Shown here: positions 8,842 through 18,127 of the stretch, piece by piece
How the letters are laid out: each line of letters opens with the position of its first letter
Position numbering within the stretch: position 1 is the stretch's first letter
NCBI RefSeq assembly: GCF_002056795.1
Contig: NZ_CP020104.1
Span: 5,155,501 to 5,219,500, forward strand
Reading direction: 5' to 3'
From: Spirosoma aerolatum
GTDB lineage: Bacteria; Bacteroidota; Bacteroidia; Cytophagales; Spirosomataceae
DNA length: 64,000 bases
Translations under genes and position numbers: made by a program
The notes under the pieces: model-generated
What the model was told of the DNA's origin: nothing
What the model saw: only the letters and a program-made list of their open reading frames with translations
Database searches by the model: none

Positions 8842-8892
8842 ATACGTATAGGCTTCTAGAAACCAATTAATACGGCGGTAAAATAACAATTT

Positions 8893-9903
8893 CTAGTCTA
8901 TTTGGGACGATTCGCGAATGACCATGCGGGTGGGGATTTTGATGCGCTCGGGCTGGAGTCCTTTGTATTTCCCCTCAATCAGATTGATCAATTGCTCGGC
9001 TGCCACTTGGCCAATTTCCAGGGCTGGCTGTTCGACGGTACTCATGGGCGGGGCCAGCAAATCGGCAACGGGCGTATTGGTAAAGCCAATCAATGATACC
9101 TGCCCCGGAATGGCAATATTCCGTTTTTTCAGGGCTGCTAATGTACTCAGGGCCAGCCGGTCGCTGGCGGCAAAAAAGGCATCGGGCGACTGACTCAACA
9201 AGTCGTCAATAATTGGTTCAACTTCATTTTGCCCGAAACCGGCGTAGCGCAACAGATTTTCCTCGTAAAGAATACCGTATTTTTCCAAAGCGGCCTTATA
9301 ACCTGCCAATCGTTCCTGCGTAATGGAAATATAGGGCGGGATCGTAATGTGAGCAATCCGTCGACGGCCAGTTTGAATCAGGTGCTCGGTGGCGGCAAAT
9401 GCCGCTTCGAAATTATCGGCCGTTACACTGATCGAGTCGAGTTCTTTGGCCACCCGGTCGAAGAGTACAATAGGCATCTTTTTTTCCTGAAGCTCCCGAA
9501 TATGCGACACATCCGACGTACTACTCGACAATGAAATCAGGAGTCCATCAGCCTTCCGGGCTACGGCCTGCTGCACCGTCAGCACCTCCCGCTCAAACGA
9601 CTCGTGACTTTGAAAAATGATAACGTGATACCCCCGATTATAGGCGATTGCTTCGATGCCGTTGATTACCTGCGAGAAAAAATTATTCGCAATCTGTGGC
9701 ACAACGACGCCAATAACCCGGCTCCGGTTTTCTTTCAGGCTCAGCGCAATGGGATTGGGCCTGTAGTTGAGCCGCTCAGCATATTCGATGACCAGGCGCT
9801 TGGTTTCTGGGTTGATTTCGTAGCTGTCGCGTAGTGCCCGCGACACCGTCGATGTCGAGAGATTCAGCGCGCGAGCAATATCTTTTATTGTTATGGTATC
9901 CAA
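8893..9903 (-). CDS. LacI-family regulator of the hexuronate operon
   Basis: A 336-residue LacI/GalR regulator. The N-terminal HTH is ITIKDIARALNLSTSTVSRAL with hinge helix RPNPIALSLK, followed by a periplasmic-binding-protein-like effector domain (VIGVVVPQIANNFFSQVINGIE; KADGLLISLS; PIVLFDR; ERLAGYKAALE; VSLIGFTNTP). It is transcribed divergently from uxaB, so it probably represses or activates the hexuronate genes in response to a hexuronate or a pathway intermediate. In enterobacteria the equivalent regulators ExuR/UxuR are GntR type, so this is a different solution. Effector and operator are inferred only from position. Confidence 0.93.
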   Translation of the reverse strand: MDTITIKDIARALNLSTSTVSRALRDSYEINPETKRLVIEYAERLNYRPNPIALSLKENRSRVIGVVVPQIANNFFSQVINGIEAIAYNRGYHVIIFQSHESFEREVLTVQQAVARKADGLLISLSSSTSDVSHIRELQEKKMPIVLFDRVAKELDSISVTADNFEAAFAATEHLIQTGRRRIAHITIPPYISITQERLAGYKAALEKYGILYEENLLRYAGFGQNEVEPIIDDLLSQSPDAFFAASDRLALSTLAALKKRNIAIPGQVSLIGFTNTPVADLLAPPMSTVEQPALEIGQVAAEQLINLIEGKYKGLQPERIKIPTRMVIRESSQID

Positions 9904-9923
9904 AGCAGACTATTCGTAAAATA

Positions 9924-9931
9924 CAAAAATA
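9924..9931 (-). promoter_or_regulatory. Possible -7 element for the LacI-family gene
   Basis: The minus strand reads TATTTTTG, a match to TAnnTTTG, 20 bases before the start codon of the regulator. A clear TTTG at -33 was not found, so the call is tentative. Confidence 0.35.
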
Positions 9932-9966
9932 CACGCGCCCATTACCACGTCCTTTACACATGATCG

Positions 9967-10044
9967 GGTTAACCGCCGATTCGCTTTTTGAGGCTCATTA
10001 GCCAACAAACCCGCCAATTGGCAACGTTCCCGATAACGATTGCG
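9967..10044. promoter_or_regulatory. Candidate operator region between lacI-type gene and uxaB
   Basis: The 294-base divergent spacer has three dyads: GGTTAACC at 9967-9974, GCCAATTGGC at 10013-10022 and an imperfect dyad GCAACGTT...AACGATTGC at 10021-10043. LacI-family proteins bind dyads of this size, often with a central CG, so these are candidate operators. An AT-rich tract (10045-10080) follows and is the likely promoter area for uxaB. No binding evidence exists beyond position and symmetry. Confidence 0.35.
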
Positions 10045-10197
10045 TGAATAAATATCTTTAAAAGTTTAAATATAAAAAATAGCCTGCTTAATCTTACTTA
10101 ACCAACTTACTTAGGCACCAGTTGGTTCGCTTTGACGCTTTCCATAAAAAAGACAATTTTTAGCATCACCTACAGCTTTCTGACGAAAGACATTCCT

Positions 10198-11727
10198 ATG
10201 CAACCATTATCTGTCCAATCACTCCCAACTATTCAATCTCAACTCGAGCTTACGCTTCCCCTACCCGATCATCAGCATCTACCGGAACGCGTTCTCCAGT
10301 TTGGCACAGGTGTTCTGCTACGCGGCCTTCCCGATTATTTTATCGATAAAGCCAACCGCCAGGGTATCTTCAATGGTCGGATCGTGGTGGTGAAGTCGAC
10401 CGATGGTGGTGATATGACGGCCTTTGCCCGTCAGGATAATTTATATACACTGTGTATACGGGGCGTCGAGAATCGCGAACTGGTCGAACAGAATATCGTT
10501 TGCTCAGCTATCAGCCGGGTTCTTTCAGCCAAACAGCAGTGGAACGCGGTCTTACAGGTAGCTACCAGCCCCGATCTGCAAATCGTTCTTTCGAACACAA
10601 CGGAAGTAGGCATTCAACTCGTTCAGGACGACATCCGGCAGTCGCCCCCGGAATCGTTTCCGGGCAAACTGCTGGCAGTTTTGTATGCTCGCTATAAGGC
10701 TTTCAACGGCGACCCAACCAAGGGACTGGTCATTGTGCCGACCGAACTTATTCCCGACAACGGTACTAAACTCGAAGCCATACTGCTCGAACTAGCCCAC
10801 CGCAATGCCCTCGAAGGAGCTTTTATTGACTGGCTCGAAAATGCGAACACCTGCTGCAACTCGCTGGTTGACCGCATCGTACCCGGCCGCCCCGACCCGG
10901 CCACTCAACACGCGCTGACCGAGCAACTTGGCTACGAAGACGACCTGTTGACCATTTCGGAAGCGTACCGACTGTGGGCCATCGAAGGAGATGAACGAGT
11001 GCAAAACGTCCTGTCATTCCATAAGGCCGACGAGAATATTTTCATTCGTCCGAATATCGACCTGTTCCGGGAGTTGAAACTTCGGCTGCTGAACGGCACC
11101 CATACGCTCAGTTGTGGACTGGCTTTCCTGAGCGGTTTCGATACAGTTCGCGAAGCTATGGAAGACGAGATTCTGTCGGCCTTTATCAGCGGAGTTATGC
11201 TGGGCGAACTCATTCCGGGTATCCCCTATCCTGTTGATGAGAAAGCGGCCCAGCGCTTTGGGTTCCAGGTTCTCGATCGGTTCCGAAACCCATTTATTGA
11301 GCATCGTTGGCTGGCCATTACGATGCAGTATTCGGCCAAAATGCAAATGCGGAATATACCAACCCTGCTCCACTACTATAAGCATCTGGATGTAACGCCC
11401 CGCTACATCACCCTTGGCTTTGCGGCTTACCTGCTATTCATGAAGGCCACCACACAGGAGGATGAAGTCTGGTATGGCGAACGGGAAGGGGTAAAATACC
11501 CGATCTACGACGCTCAGGCCGGTTACTTCGCCGACCTATGGGCGCGGTTCACCCCACAGGAATTGACAACAACGGTTTTACAAAATATCGCGTTGTGGGG
11601 CTATGACCTGACACTACTGCCCGGATTTGCCGATTCGGTGAGCCACTATTTAGTACAAATGATCGAAACCGGCGTATTCTCTACGGTATCGGCCCAATTC
11701 GATCACCTTGAAACGATAACAAAATGA
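10198..11727 (+). CDS. uxaB: Tagaturonate reductase (altronate oxidoreductase)
   Basis: A 509-residue long-chain polyol dehydrogenase of the mannitol dehydrogenase family that reduces D-tagaturonate to D-altronate with NADH. Visible features: an N-terminal Rossmann region (VLQFGTGVLLRGLPDYFIDKAN; GRIVVVKSTDGG), NTTEVGIQ, and the family active-site segment KLRLLNGTHTLSCGLAFLSG in the C-terminal half. Length and context match UxaB. ATG 10198 is chosen; a TTG at 10132 is open but precedes the conserved start. It is the first gene of the hexuronate operon and overlaps uxaA by four bases (ATGA), implying translational coupling. Confidence 0.94.
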   Translation: MQPLSVQSLPTIQSQLELTLPLPDHQHLPERVLQFGTGVLLRGLPDYFIDKANRQGIFNGRIVVVKSTDGGDMTAFARQDNLYTLCIRGVENRELVEQNIVCSAISRVLSAKQQWNAVLQVATSPDLQIVLSNTTEVGIQLVQDDIRQSPPESFPGKLLAVLYARYKAFNGDPTKGLVIVPTELIPDNGTKLEAILLELAHRNALEGAFIDWLENANTCCNSLVDRIVPGRPDPATQHALTEQLGYEDDLLTISEAYRLWAIEGDERVQNVLSFHKADENIFIRPNIDLFRELKLRLLNGTHTLSCGLAFLSGFDTVREAMEDEILSAFISGVMLGELIPGIPYPVDEKAAQRFGFQVLDRFRNPFIEHRWLAITMQYSAKMQMRNIPTLLHYYKHLDVTPRYITLGFAAYLLFMKATTQEDEVWYGEREGVKYPIYDAQAGYFADLWARFTPQELTTTVLQNIALWGYDLTLLPGFADSVSHYLVQMIETGVFSTVSAQFDHLETITK

Positions 11728-13379
11728 AACAGAACGTTCTGAAAATACACCCCGACGATTCCGTCCTTGTCGCTCTTACTGACCTGGAGCCGGGCGACCG
11801 GGTGCAATGGGAACACACAAATCTGATTGTGACAGAAGCCGTCCCGGCCAAGCACAAGGTAGCCTTACAGGCTTTTGAGCCAGGCGATTCGATTATGATG
11901 TATGGCGTACTGGTTGGCAAAGCGAAACAGGCTATCCCGATGGGCGGCCGACTGACTACCTTCAATGTACAACATGCGACCGACAGCTACGACCTGCATG
12001 GGTCGTCGTATCAATGGGCGGCTCCCTCCGTCGACCGCTGGCAGGGCCAAACCTTTATGGGCTATCCCCGTTCGGATGGGCGCGTCGGAACAGCCAACTA
12101 TTGGGTAGTGATTCCGCTCGTTTTCTGCGAGAACCGAAACATCCAGGTTCTGGAAGATGCCCTGGTTCATGACCTAGGCTACGGTCGTCGGAATACATAC
12201 CAGCAACAGGCCCAGGAGTTGGCGGCTTTGGTACAGGCAGGCCGATCGGTTGAGGAGATTTTACAGGCCGATCTGCAAACGGCCGAGCAGTCGCTGAGTG
12301 GCCAACTCAAGTTGTTTCCAAATGTCGATGGAGTAAAATTCCTCGTGCACGACATGGGCTGTGGTGGCACCCGTCAGGATGCGCAGGCTCTTTGTGGACT
12401 TCTGGCAGGCTATATTACCCATCCGAACGTAGCGGGAGCCACCGTCCTGAGTCTGGGTTGTCAGAATGCGCAGGTGGCCATGCTTCAGGAGGAAATACAG
12501 AAGCGCAGTCCGCAGTTCGACAAGCCCCTGTTTATACTGGAACAACAGGCAATTGGTACTGAAGAATCGCTCATTAGCCAGGCCCTTCGCCAGACGTTTG
12601 CCGGGCTGATGCAGGCCAATACCTGTGTTCGGCAACCAATGCCTTTAAGCAAACTGGTGGTCGGGCTGGAATGCGGTGGTTCCGACGGTTTTTCGGGCAT
12701 TTCGGCCAATCCGGCGGTGGGTCACGCATCCGATTTGCTGGTCGCGCTGGGCAGTACCGTTATCCTATCGGAATTTCCTGAACTTTGCGGGGTCGAACAG
12801 GAACTGTGTGACCGCTGTATTGATGAAGCAACCGCCAGCCGATTCCGGGAGCTGATGAACGTATACGCGCAGCGTGCTAAGGAAGTAGGATCAGGGTTCG
12901 ATATGAACCCTTCGCCGGGTAATATCCGAGATGGCCTCATTACCGACGCCATGAAATCGGCAGGGGCTTCGAAAAAAGGCGGCACCTCACCTGTAGTAGC
13001 GGTACTGGATTACCCCGAACTGGTTACCAAACCCGGTTTGAATCTGCTTTGTACGCCCGGCAATGATGTCGAATCGACCACCGCCGAAGTCGGTTCGGGA
13101 GCCACAGTCGTATTATTTACAACCGGTTTAGGTACACCAACTGGAAATCCTATCGCTCCTGTGGTTAAAATTGCATCCAATTCCGCTTTGGCTAACCGTA
13201 TGCCTGATATTATTGATATCAACACCGGTACAGTGATCGACGGCGACGAAACAATCCAACAGGCTGGCGAACGAATACTTGATCAAATCATTCGGGTAGC
13301 CAGTGGCGAGGTCGAAGTAGCCGCCGTTCGTCACGGTCAGGACGATTTTATACCCTGGAAACGGGGAGTTTCTCTTTAA
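11724..13379 (+). CDS. uxaA: Altronate dehydratase
   Basis: A 551-residue UxaA-type dehydratase converting D-altronate to 2-keto-3-deoxygluconate. It has the N-terminal SAF domain (residues about 10-80, VALTDLEPGDRVQW) and the large C-terminal domain with conserved cysteines (HDMGCGGTRQDAQ; LSLGCQNAQ; LECGGSDGFSGISANPAVG; ELCGVEQELCDRC) expected to ligate the metal. The start overlaps the uxaB stop. The stop codon lies inside the left arm of an inverted repeat that separates it from uxaC. Confidence 0.95.
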   Translation: MKQNVLKIHPDDSVLVALTDLEPGDRVQWEHTNLIVTEAVPAKHKVALQAFEPGDSIMMYGVLVGKAKQAIPMGGRLTTFNVQHATDSYDLHGSSYQWAAPSVDRWQGQTFMGYPRSDGRVGTANYWVVIPLVFCENRNIQVLEDALVHDLGYGRRNTYQQQAQELAALVQAGRSVEEILQADLQTAEQSLSGQLKLFPNVDGVKFLVHDMGCGGTRQDAQALCGLLAGYITHPNVAGATVLSLGCQNAQVAMLQEEIQKRSPQFDKPLFILEQQAIGTEESLISQALRQTFAGLMQANTCVRQPMPLSKLVVGLECGGSDGFSGISANPAVGHASDLLVALGSTVILSEFPELCGVEQELCDRCIDEATASRFRELMNVYAQRAKEVGSGFDMNPSPGNIRDGLITDAMKSAGASKKGGTSPVVAVLDYPELVTKPGLNLLCTPGNDVESTTAEVGSGATVVLFTTGLGTPTGNPIAPVVKIASNSALANRMPDIIDINTGTVIDGDETIQQAGERILDQIIRVASGEVEVAAVRHGQDDFIPWKRGVSL

Positions 13380-13462
13380 AGAGTGAAAGAGCGAAAGACT
13401 GAAAGAGCGACTCATGCTCTTTGGTCGGTCGCTCTTTCACTCATTCACTCTTTCGCTCTTTA
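13377..13462. repeat. Inverted repeat, GAAAGAGTG family, between uxaA and uxaC
   Basis: Left arm 13377-13410 (AAAGAGTGAAAGAGCGAAAG...) and right arm about 13428-13462 are imperfect inverse complements made of the same units as 6753-6866. The left arm begins within the uxaA stop codon and the right arm ends five bases before the uxaC start. Confidence 0.85.
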
Positions 13463-13466
13463 ATAC

Positions 13467-14897
13467 ATGAAAAAGCCCTTTTTGAACGAAGATTTTCTGC
13501 TGCAAACGGAGTCGGCGCGACAACTCTACCACGAATTTGCGAAGCCGATGCCCATCATCGATTACCACTGCCATCTACCACCCGATCAGATTGCCGAAAA
13601 CAGACAGTTTGAGAACATTACGCAAATCTGGCTCTATGGCGACCATTACAAATGGCGGGCCATGCGAACCAATGGGGTGAATGAGCGGTTCTGCACAGGG
13701 GAGGCCGATGATTTCAGCAAGTTTCAGAAATGGGCCGAAACAGTTCCCTACACACTTCGAAACCCGCTGTATCACTGGACTCACCTCGAACTGCAACGGT
13801 ATTTCGGCATTAAGGAAACCCTCAACGGCAACAACGCCCGGCAGATTTACGATGCCTGTACCGAGCAGTTGCAGTCGCCCGATTTTTCGGTTCGGAACCT
13901 GATGCGTCGGATGAACGTCGAAACCGTTTGTACCACCGACGACCCTGTCGATTCGCTGGTGCACCATAAGAAATTAGCCGAAGAAGGATTCGAGATTGGC
14001 GTATTGCCCACCTTTCGGCCCGATAAAGCCATGGCCGTTGAAGATGTCGTAGCTTTCAATCATTATGTAAACCGCCTGGAAGCAGCCAGTAATGTATCGA
14101 TCAGTAATCTGGCCGATTTTCTGAAAGCGCTCCGCCAGCGTCACGATTTCTTTGCAGCTATGGGCTGTAAACTCTCCGACCATGGTCTGGAGCAGATTTA
14201 TGCTGAAGACTATACCGAAGAAGAGGTCCAGGACATCTTCCATCAACTCCGTTCGGGGCATTCACTCAGTATCACAGAAATTCTGCAATTTAAATCGGCA
14301 ATGCTGGTGTATCTGGCGGAGATGGATTGGGAGAAAGGCTGGACACAACAGTTCCACCTGGGCGCACTTCGGAACAACAATTCCCGGATGCTGCGGGTAC
14401 TGGGGCCTGATACGGGCTGGGACAGCATCGGTGATTTCTCGCAGGCTCGTGCCATGGCCCGCTTCCTCGACCGGCTCGATACCAATGACAAACTAGCCAA
14501 GACCATCATTTACAATCTGAACCCCGCCGACAACGAGCTGATTGCAACCATGATTGGCAATTTCAACGATGGGTCAGTAGCTGGTAAAATCCAATTTGGC
14601 TCAGGCTGGTGGTTTTTAGATCAGAAAGAGGGTATGGAACGACAAATAAATGCTCTTTCTACTATGGGACTGTTGAGTCGATTTGTGGGTATGTTGACCG
14701 ATTCTCGCAGTTTTCTGTCGTATCCGCGGCATGAATACTTCCGTCGGATTCTGTGTAACATGCTTGGAAACGACATTGAAAACGGTGAACTCCCCGACGA
14801 TATGGACTGGACGGGCCAGGTTGTACAAAACATCTGCTACGGTAACGCTAAAACCTACTTCGGCTTCAGTAGCAAGCCCATGTCGCTGGCAGTGTAA
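13467..14897 (+). CDS. uxaC: Glucuronate/galacturonate isomerase
   Basis: A 476-residue uronate isomerase of the amidohydrolase superfamily that converts D-galacturonate to D-tagaturonate (and D-glucuronate to D-fructuronate). The N-terminal metal-binding segment is IIDYHCHLPPDQIAENRQF, followed by the family block ITQIWLYGDHYKWRAMRTNG. Further conserved segments are CTTDDPVDSL, QFHLGALRNNNSRM and FGSGWWFLDQKEGMERQ. Length is typical. It catalyses the first step of the pathway encoded here and is flanked on both sides by intergenic inverted repeats. Confidence 0.96.
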   Translation: MKKPFLNEDFLLQTESARQLYHEFAKPMPIIDYHCHLPPDQIAENRQFENITQIWLYGDHYKWRAMRTNGVNERFCTGEADDFSKFQKWAETVPYTLRNPLYHWTHLELQRYFGIKETLNGNNARQIYDACTEQLQSPDFSVRNLMRRMNVETVCTTDDPVDSLVHHKKLAEEGFEIGVLPTFRPDKAMAVEDVVAFNHYVNRLEAASNVSISNLADFLKALRQRHDFFAAMGCKLSDHGLEQIYAEDYTEEEVQDIFHQLRSGHSLSITEILQFKSAMLVYLAEMDWEKGWTQQFHLGALRNNNSRMLRVLGPDTGWDSIGDFSQARAMARFLDRLDTNDKLAKTIIYNLNPADNELIATMIGNFNDGSVAGKIQFGSGWWFLDQKEGMERQINALSTMGLLSRFVGMLTDSRSFLSYPRHEYFRRILCNMLGNDIENGELPDDMDWTGQVVQNICYGNAKTYFGFSSKPMSLAV

Positions 14898-14910
14898 TAA
14901 GTTAATGAAC

Positions 14911-14974
14911 AATGAATAATGGTCAATGAATAGACAACTGATAATGAGGCACTTTTCATTGTCCATTATTCATT
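14911..14974. repeat. Inverted repeat of the AATGAATAATGG family between uxaC and kdgK
   Basis: AATGAATAATGGTCAATGAA (14911-14930) pairs with TTCATTGTCCATTATTCATT (14955-14974) with one mismatch; looser complementarity extends outward to the kdgK start at 14990. Related spacers occur at 39535-39632 and 44996-45094. Confidence 0.85.
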
Positions 14975-14989
14975 ATCAATTAAAATCAC

Positions 14990-16012
14990 ATGGTTTGTTG
15001 TTTCGGAGAGTTATTGTTACGGTTTTCCCCGATTGCCAATGGAGAATGGATTCGGCAGACGGCTATGCCTGTTTATGTGGGAGGAGCCGAACTGAATGTG
15101 GCTACCGCGCTGGCAAAATGGAACGTCCCCGTCAAATACAGCACCGTACTCCCCGAAAATTCGCTGGCCGATGACATTATTGGATACGTTTCGAGCAAAG
15201 GAATTGACCCGTCGGGCATTGTCCGGTTTGGGCAACGTGTCGGTAGTTATTTTCTGCCCCAGGGTTCGGATCTGAAAAATGCGGGCGTGATTTATGATCG
15301 GGCGCATTCGGCTTTTTCGGAACTGGCTCCCGGCAAAGTAGATTGGGACGCTGTTCTGCAACAGACAAGTTGGTTGCATGTGAGTGCCATTAGCCCGGCT
15401 CTAACTGCCGATGTGGCTGCGGCCTGTACTGAGCTGGTTGCTGCGGCTGCAGCCAAAGGCATAACGGTATCGATAGACCTGAATTACCGGGCGCGGCTGT
15501 GGCAATACGGCGTTTCTCCCGTCGATATTATGCCCGGAATTGTGGAGCATTGCAACGTCGTCATGGGTAATATCTGGGCTGCCAATGCTTTGCTAGGCAT
15601 CCCGGTCGATGCCGACATCCACGTCAAAAACCAGCAGCCCGACTACCTGAATCATGCTCTGGAAACCTCAAAGGCAATCCAGGAGCGATTTCCGCGCTGT
15701 ACGGTTGTTGCCAATACGTTCCGGTTCGACAAGGTTCCGACGGGGTTGCGGTACTATACTACCCTGTATACGGATGGCCAGCAATACGTGTCACCCGAAT
15801 TGCTGACGGATTCCGTTGTTGATCGGGTCGGTAGTGGCGACTGCTTTATGGCAGGGCTGATTTATGGCCTTTACAACCAGCATGATCCACAACAGATTGT
15901 CAATTTTGCGGCTGAAGCTGCCTTCGGAAAATTACAGGAGTTCGGAGATGCAACCAATCAGACCATCGATGCAATTACCCAACGTCAACAGATGATCACA
16001 TCCTTACTCTAA
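14990..16012 (+). CDS. kdgK: PfkB-family 2-keto-3-deoxygluconate kinase
   Basis: A 340-residue ribokinase/PfkB-family sugar kinase that phosphorylates 2-keto-3-deoxygluconate to KDPG. It starts with the typical CFGELLLRFSP strand, has the sugar-binding glycine segment VGGAELNVATALAKW, the SIDLNYRARLW segment (KDG kinases typically have DxNxRxxLW) and the C-terminal anion-hole motif DRVGSGDCFMAGLIYG with the catalytic Asp. Placement between uxaC and eda fixes the function more firmly than sequence alone. Confidence 0.93.
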   Translation: MVCCFGELLLRFSPIANGEWIRQTAMPVYVGGAELNVATALAKWNVPVKYSTVLPENSLADDIIGYVSSKGIDPSGIVRFGQRVGSYFLPQGSDLKNAGVIYDRAHSAFSELAPGKVDWDAVLQQTSWLHVSAISPALTADVAAACTELVAAAAAKGITVSIDLNYRARLWQYGVSPVDIMPGIVEHCNVVMGNIWAANALLGIPVDADIHVKNQQPDYLNHALETSKAIQERFPRCTVVANTFRFDKVPTGLRYYTTLYTDGQQYVSPELLTDSVVDRVGSGDCFMAGLIYGLYNQHDPQQIVNFAAEAAFGKLQEFGDATNQTIDAITQRQQMITSLL

Positions 16013-16015
16013 AAT

Positions 16016-16118
16016 AATAGAACCGCACGGGCGGCTCCGACAGATTGTCATGATGATTTTTATCCATGTCACTCATAATGATCATAACAATCTGTCGGGC
16101 CACCCGTGCGGTTCTATT
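16016..16118. repeat. Long inverted repeat between kdgK and eda
   Basis: AATAGAACCGCACGGGCGGC (16016-16035) begins the left arm and GCCACCCGTGCGGTTCTATT (16099-16118) ends the right arm; inner parts (CAGATTGT / ACAATCTG) also pair. A related half element with the same AGAACCGCA start lies near 21057. The right arm ends 22 bases before eda. Confidence 0.9.
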
Positions 16119-16140
16119 AAGGCTCTAAACGAACCCAGTT

Positions 16141-16800
16141 ATGTCCTCTGATAAAATCCTTGATCTAGTCATCACTCACCCAATTGTTCCGGTATTCTAT
16201 CATCCCGATGTCGACCATGCTTCGGCTATTTTACAGGCTTGTTACGATGGTGGCCTTCGCGTATTTGAATTTACCAACCGGGGCGATAAAGCGTTGGCCG
16301 TTTTCACCCAGTTAGCGAGCTATGTGAAAGACAAGTGTCCCGAAATGGCACTGGGTATTGGCACTATTCTGACGCCCGAAGATGCAACCAAATTCATTGA
16401 TGCTGGTGCCGCTTTTGTTGTACAGCCCGTTATAACCGCTTCAGTTGGTGATGTCTGTCGGGAGCGGGGTATCCCCTGGATGCCTGCCGGTTCAACACTG
16501 AACGAAATCTACCAGGCCACGCTGCTGGGTGCCCAGCTTGTAAAAGTATTTCCGGGCAATGTGGTCGGACCCGGTTTTATCAAGGCGATCAAAGGACCAA
16601 TGCCTTCGCTCAAGCTCATGGTAACCGGGGGTGTAGAGCCAACCAGCGAAAGCCTCACGGCCTGGTTTAAAGCGGGTGTAACAGCCGTAGGGATTGGTTC
16701 TCAATTATTCTCCGGCGACAGTGCCGACCCATCGGCCCTCCGCGACCGCATAGCCTCTTTAGTTCAGATTGTTACACCCTTTATTCCGCAACCCGCATGA
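16141..16800 (+). CDS. eda: 2-keto-3-deoxy-6-phosphogluconate aldolase
   Basis: A 219-residue KDPG/KHG aldolase (TIM barrel) that cleaves KDPG to pyruvate and glyceraldehyde-3-phosphate. Visible are PVFYHPD at strand 1, the catalytic Glu in RVFEFTNRG, the glycine segment LGIGTILTPEDA, FVVQPV, WMPAGSTLNEIYQA, the Schiff-base Lys in AQLVKVFPGN and the phosphate loops VTGGVEP and GVTAVGIGSQLF. It overlaps the transporter gene by four bases (ATGA). It completes the five-step hexuronate route. Confidence 0.95.
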   Translation: MSSDKILDLVITHPIVPVFYHPDVDHASAILQACYDGGLRVFEFTNRGDKALAVFTQLASYVKDKCPEMALGIGTILTPEDATKFIDAGAAFVVQPVITASVGDVCRERGIPWMPAGSTLNEIYQATLLGAQLVKVFPGNVVGPGFIKAIKGPMPSLKLMVTGGVEPTSESLTAWFKAGVTAVGIGSQLFSGDSADPSALRDRIASLVQIVTPFIPQPA

Positions 16801-18116
16801 GCAAACCCATTGGAAACTACCGCTGGACTATCGTAGCGCTTCTTTTTTTCGCTACGACCATTAACTACCTCGACCGGCAGGTAGTGGGACTCCTTAAACC
16901 TACGCTGGAAAAAGAATTCAACTGGTCGGAGCTGGATTATAGCCGCATTGTACAGGTTTTTTCGGCCGCTTATGCCATTGGCCTGCTGATTTTTGGACGA
17001 ATTATCGACCGGATCGGAACCAAAGTCGGCTATACGGTAGCCATTATTTTCTGGAGTATTGCGGCTATGGCTCATGCCCTGGCTACCAGCACGATGGGAT
17101 TCATTTTCGCCCGGATTGGCCTGGGATTGGGTGAAGCGGGAAACTTCCCGGCAGCGATCAAAACGGTAGCCGAATGGTTTCCCAAAAAAGAACGGGCGCT
17201 GGCAACGGGTATTTTCAACTCAGGGGCTAACATTGGGGCGGTGGTCGCACCGATTCTGGTGCCCTGGATTCTGGGCATCTGGGGCTGGGAAATGGCCTTC
17301 ATCGTAACGGGTGCCGTCGGTTTTATCTGGCTCATCTTCTGGTATGTCGGCTACGAGATTCCCTCAAAACAAGCCAAACTCTCCAAGGAAGAATATAACT
17401 ACATCCACAGCGACAGCGAAGCAACACCCGACGAAGTGGCCGATCATGGCAAACCTGTCTCCTGGGGTATGCTGCTGGGGAAACGCCAAACCTGGGCGTT
17501 TGTATTCGGCAAAATGCTGACCGACCCCATCTGGTGGTTTTTCCTGTTCTGGCTACAGGACTATTTTTCGACCACGTTCCACCTTGACACCAAAAAGCCG
17601 AACCTGTATCTGGCCGTACTCTATACGCTGGTCAGTATTGGCAGTATCGGTGGCGGCTATCTGTCGTCAGCGCTCATTAGCCGGGGCTGGAGTGTCTGGA
17701 AAGCGCGCAAAACCGCTATGTTCATCTTTGCTCTGCTTGTGCTACCTGTTATGGCTGTTCGGTTTGGGCCGGGCATCTGGGGTGCTGTTGCGCTGATTGG
17801 GCTGGCGGGCGCTGCTCACCAGGCCTGGAGCGCGAACATTTTCACGACAGCTTCCGATATGTTTCCCAAGCGTGCGGTTAGCTCAGTGGTAGGTATTGGC
17901 AGCATGGCCGGTTCAGTTGGGGGAATTATTTTCCCGGAGATCGTCGGTCGGATTCTGGACAGCTACAAAAAGGCCGGCGACCTACAGAGCGGCTACGGCA
18001 TCATCTTCCTGATGTGTGGCTCGGCCTACCTGCTGGCCTGGACGGTCATGCACCTGCTAACCCCCAAAATGCAACCCGTCAAACTCGACATTACAGAGTC
18101 AGAGCCAGTTGTATAG
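16797..18116 (+). CDS. exuT: MFS hexuronate transporter
   Basis: A 439-residue major facilitator of the anion:cation symporter branch (ExuT/GudP-like) with about 12 membrane segments. The N-terminus RWTIVALLFFATTINYLDRQVVGLLKP and the segment GEAGNFPAAIKTVAEWFPKKERALATGIFNSGANIGA are highly characteristic of hexuronate/hexarate transporters. It probably imports galacturonate with protons. Start codon overlaps eda, so it is translated from the same message. The symbol follows the E. coli functional analogue. Confidence 0.92.
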   Translation: MSKPIGNYRWTIVALLFFATTINYLDRQVVGLLKPTLEKEFNWSELDYSRIVQVFSAAYAIGLLIFGRIIDRIGTKVGYTVAIIFWSIAAMAHALATSTMGFIFARIGLGLGEAGNFPAAIKTVAEWFPKKERALATGIFNSGANIGAVVAPILVPWILGIWGWEMAFIVTGAVGFIWLIFWYVGYEIPSKQAKLSKEEYNYIHSDSEATPDEVADHGKPVSWGMLLGKRQTWAFVFGKMLTDPIWWFFLFWLQDYFSTTFHLDTKKPNLYLAVLYTLVSIGSIGGGYLSSALISRGWSVWKARKTAMFIFALLVLPVMAVRFGPGIWGAVALIGLAGAAHQAWSANIFTTASDMFPKRAVSSVVGIGSMAGSVGGIIFPEIVGRILDSYKKAGDLQSGYGIIFLMCGSAYLLAWTVMHLLTPKMQPVKLDITESEPVV

Positions 18117-18127
18117 TGAGTAAAATA

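Noticed and set aside
10431..14966. Numerous long minus-strand open frames opposite the uxa genes
   Set aside because: They mirror strongly coding plus-strand genes, have low-complexity Ser/Arg-rich translations and no domains.
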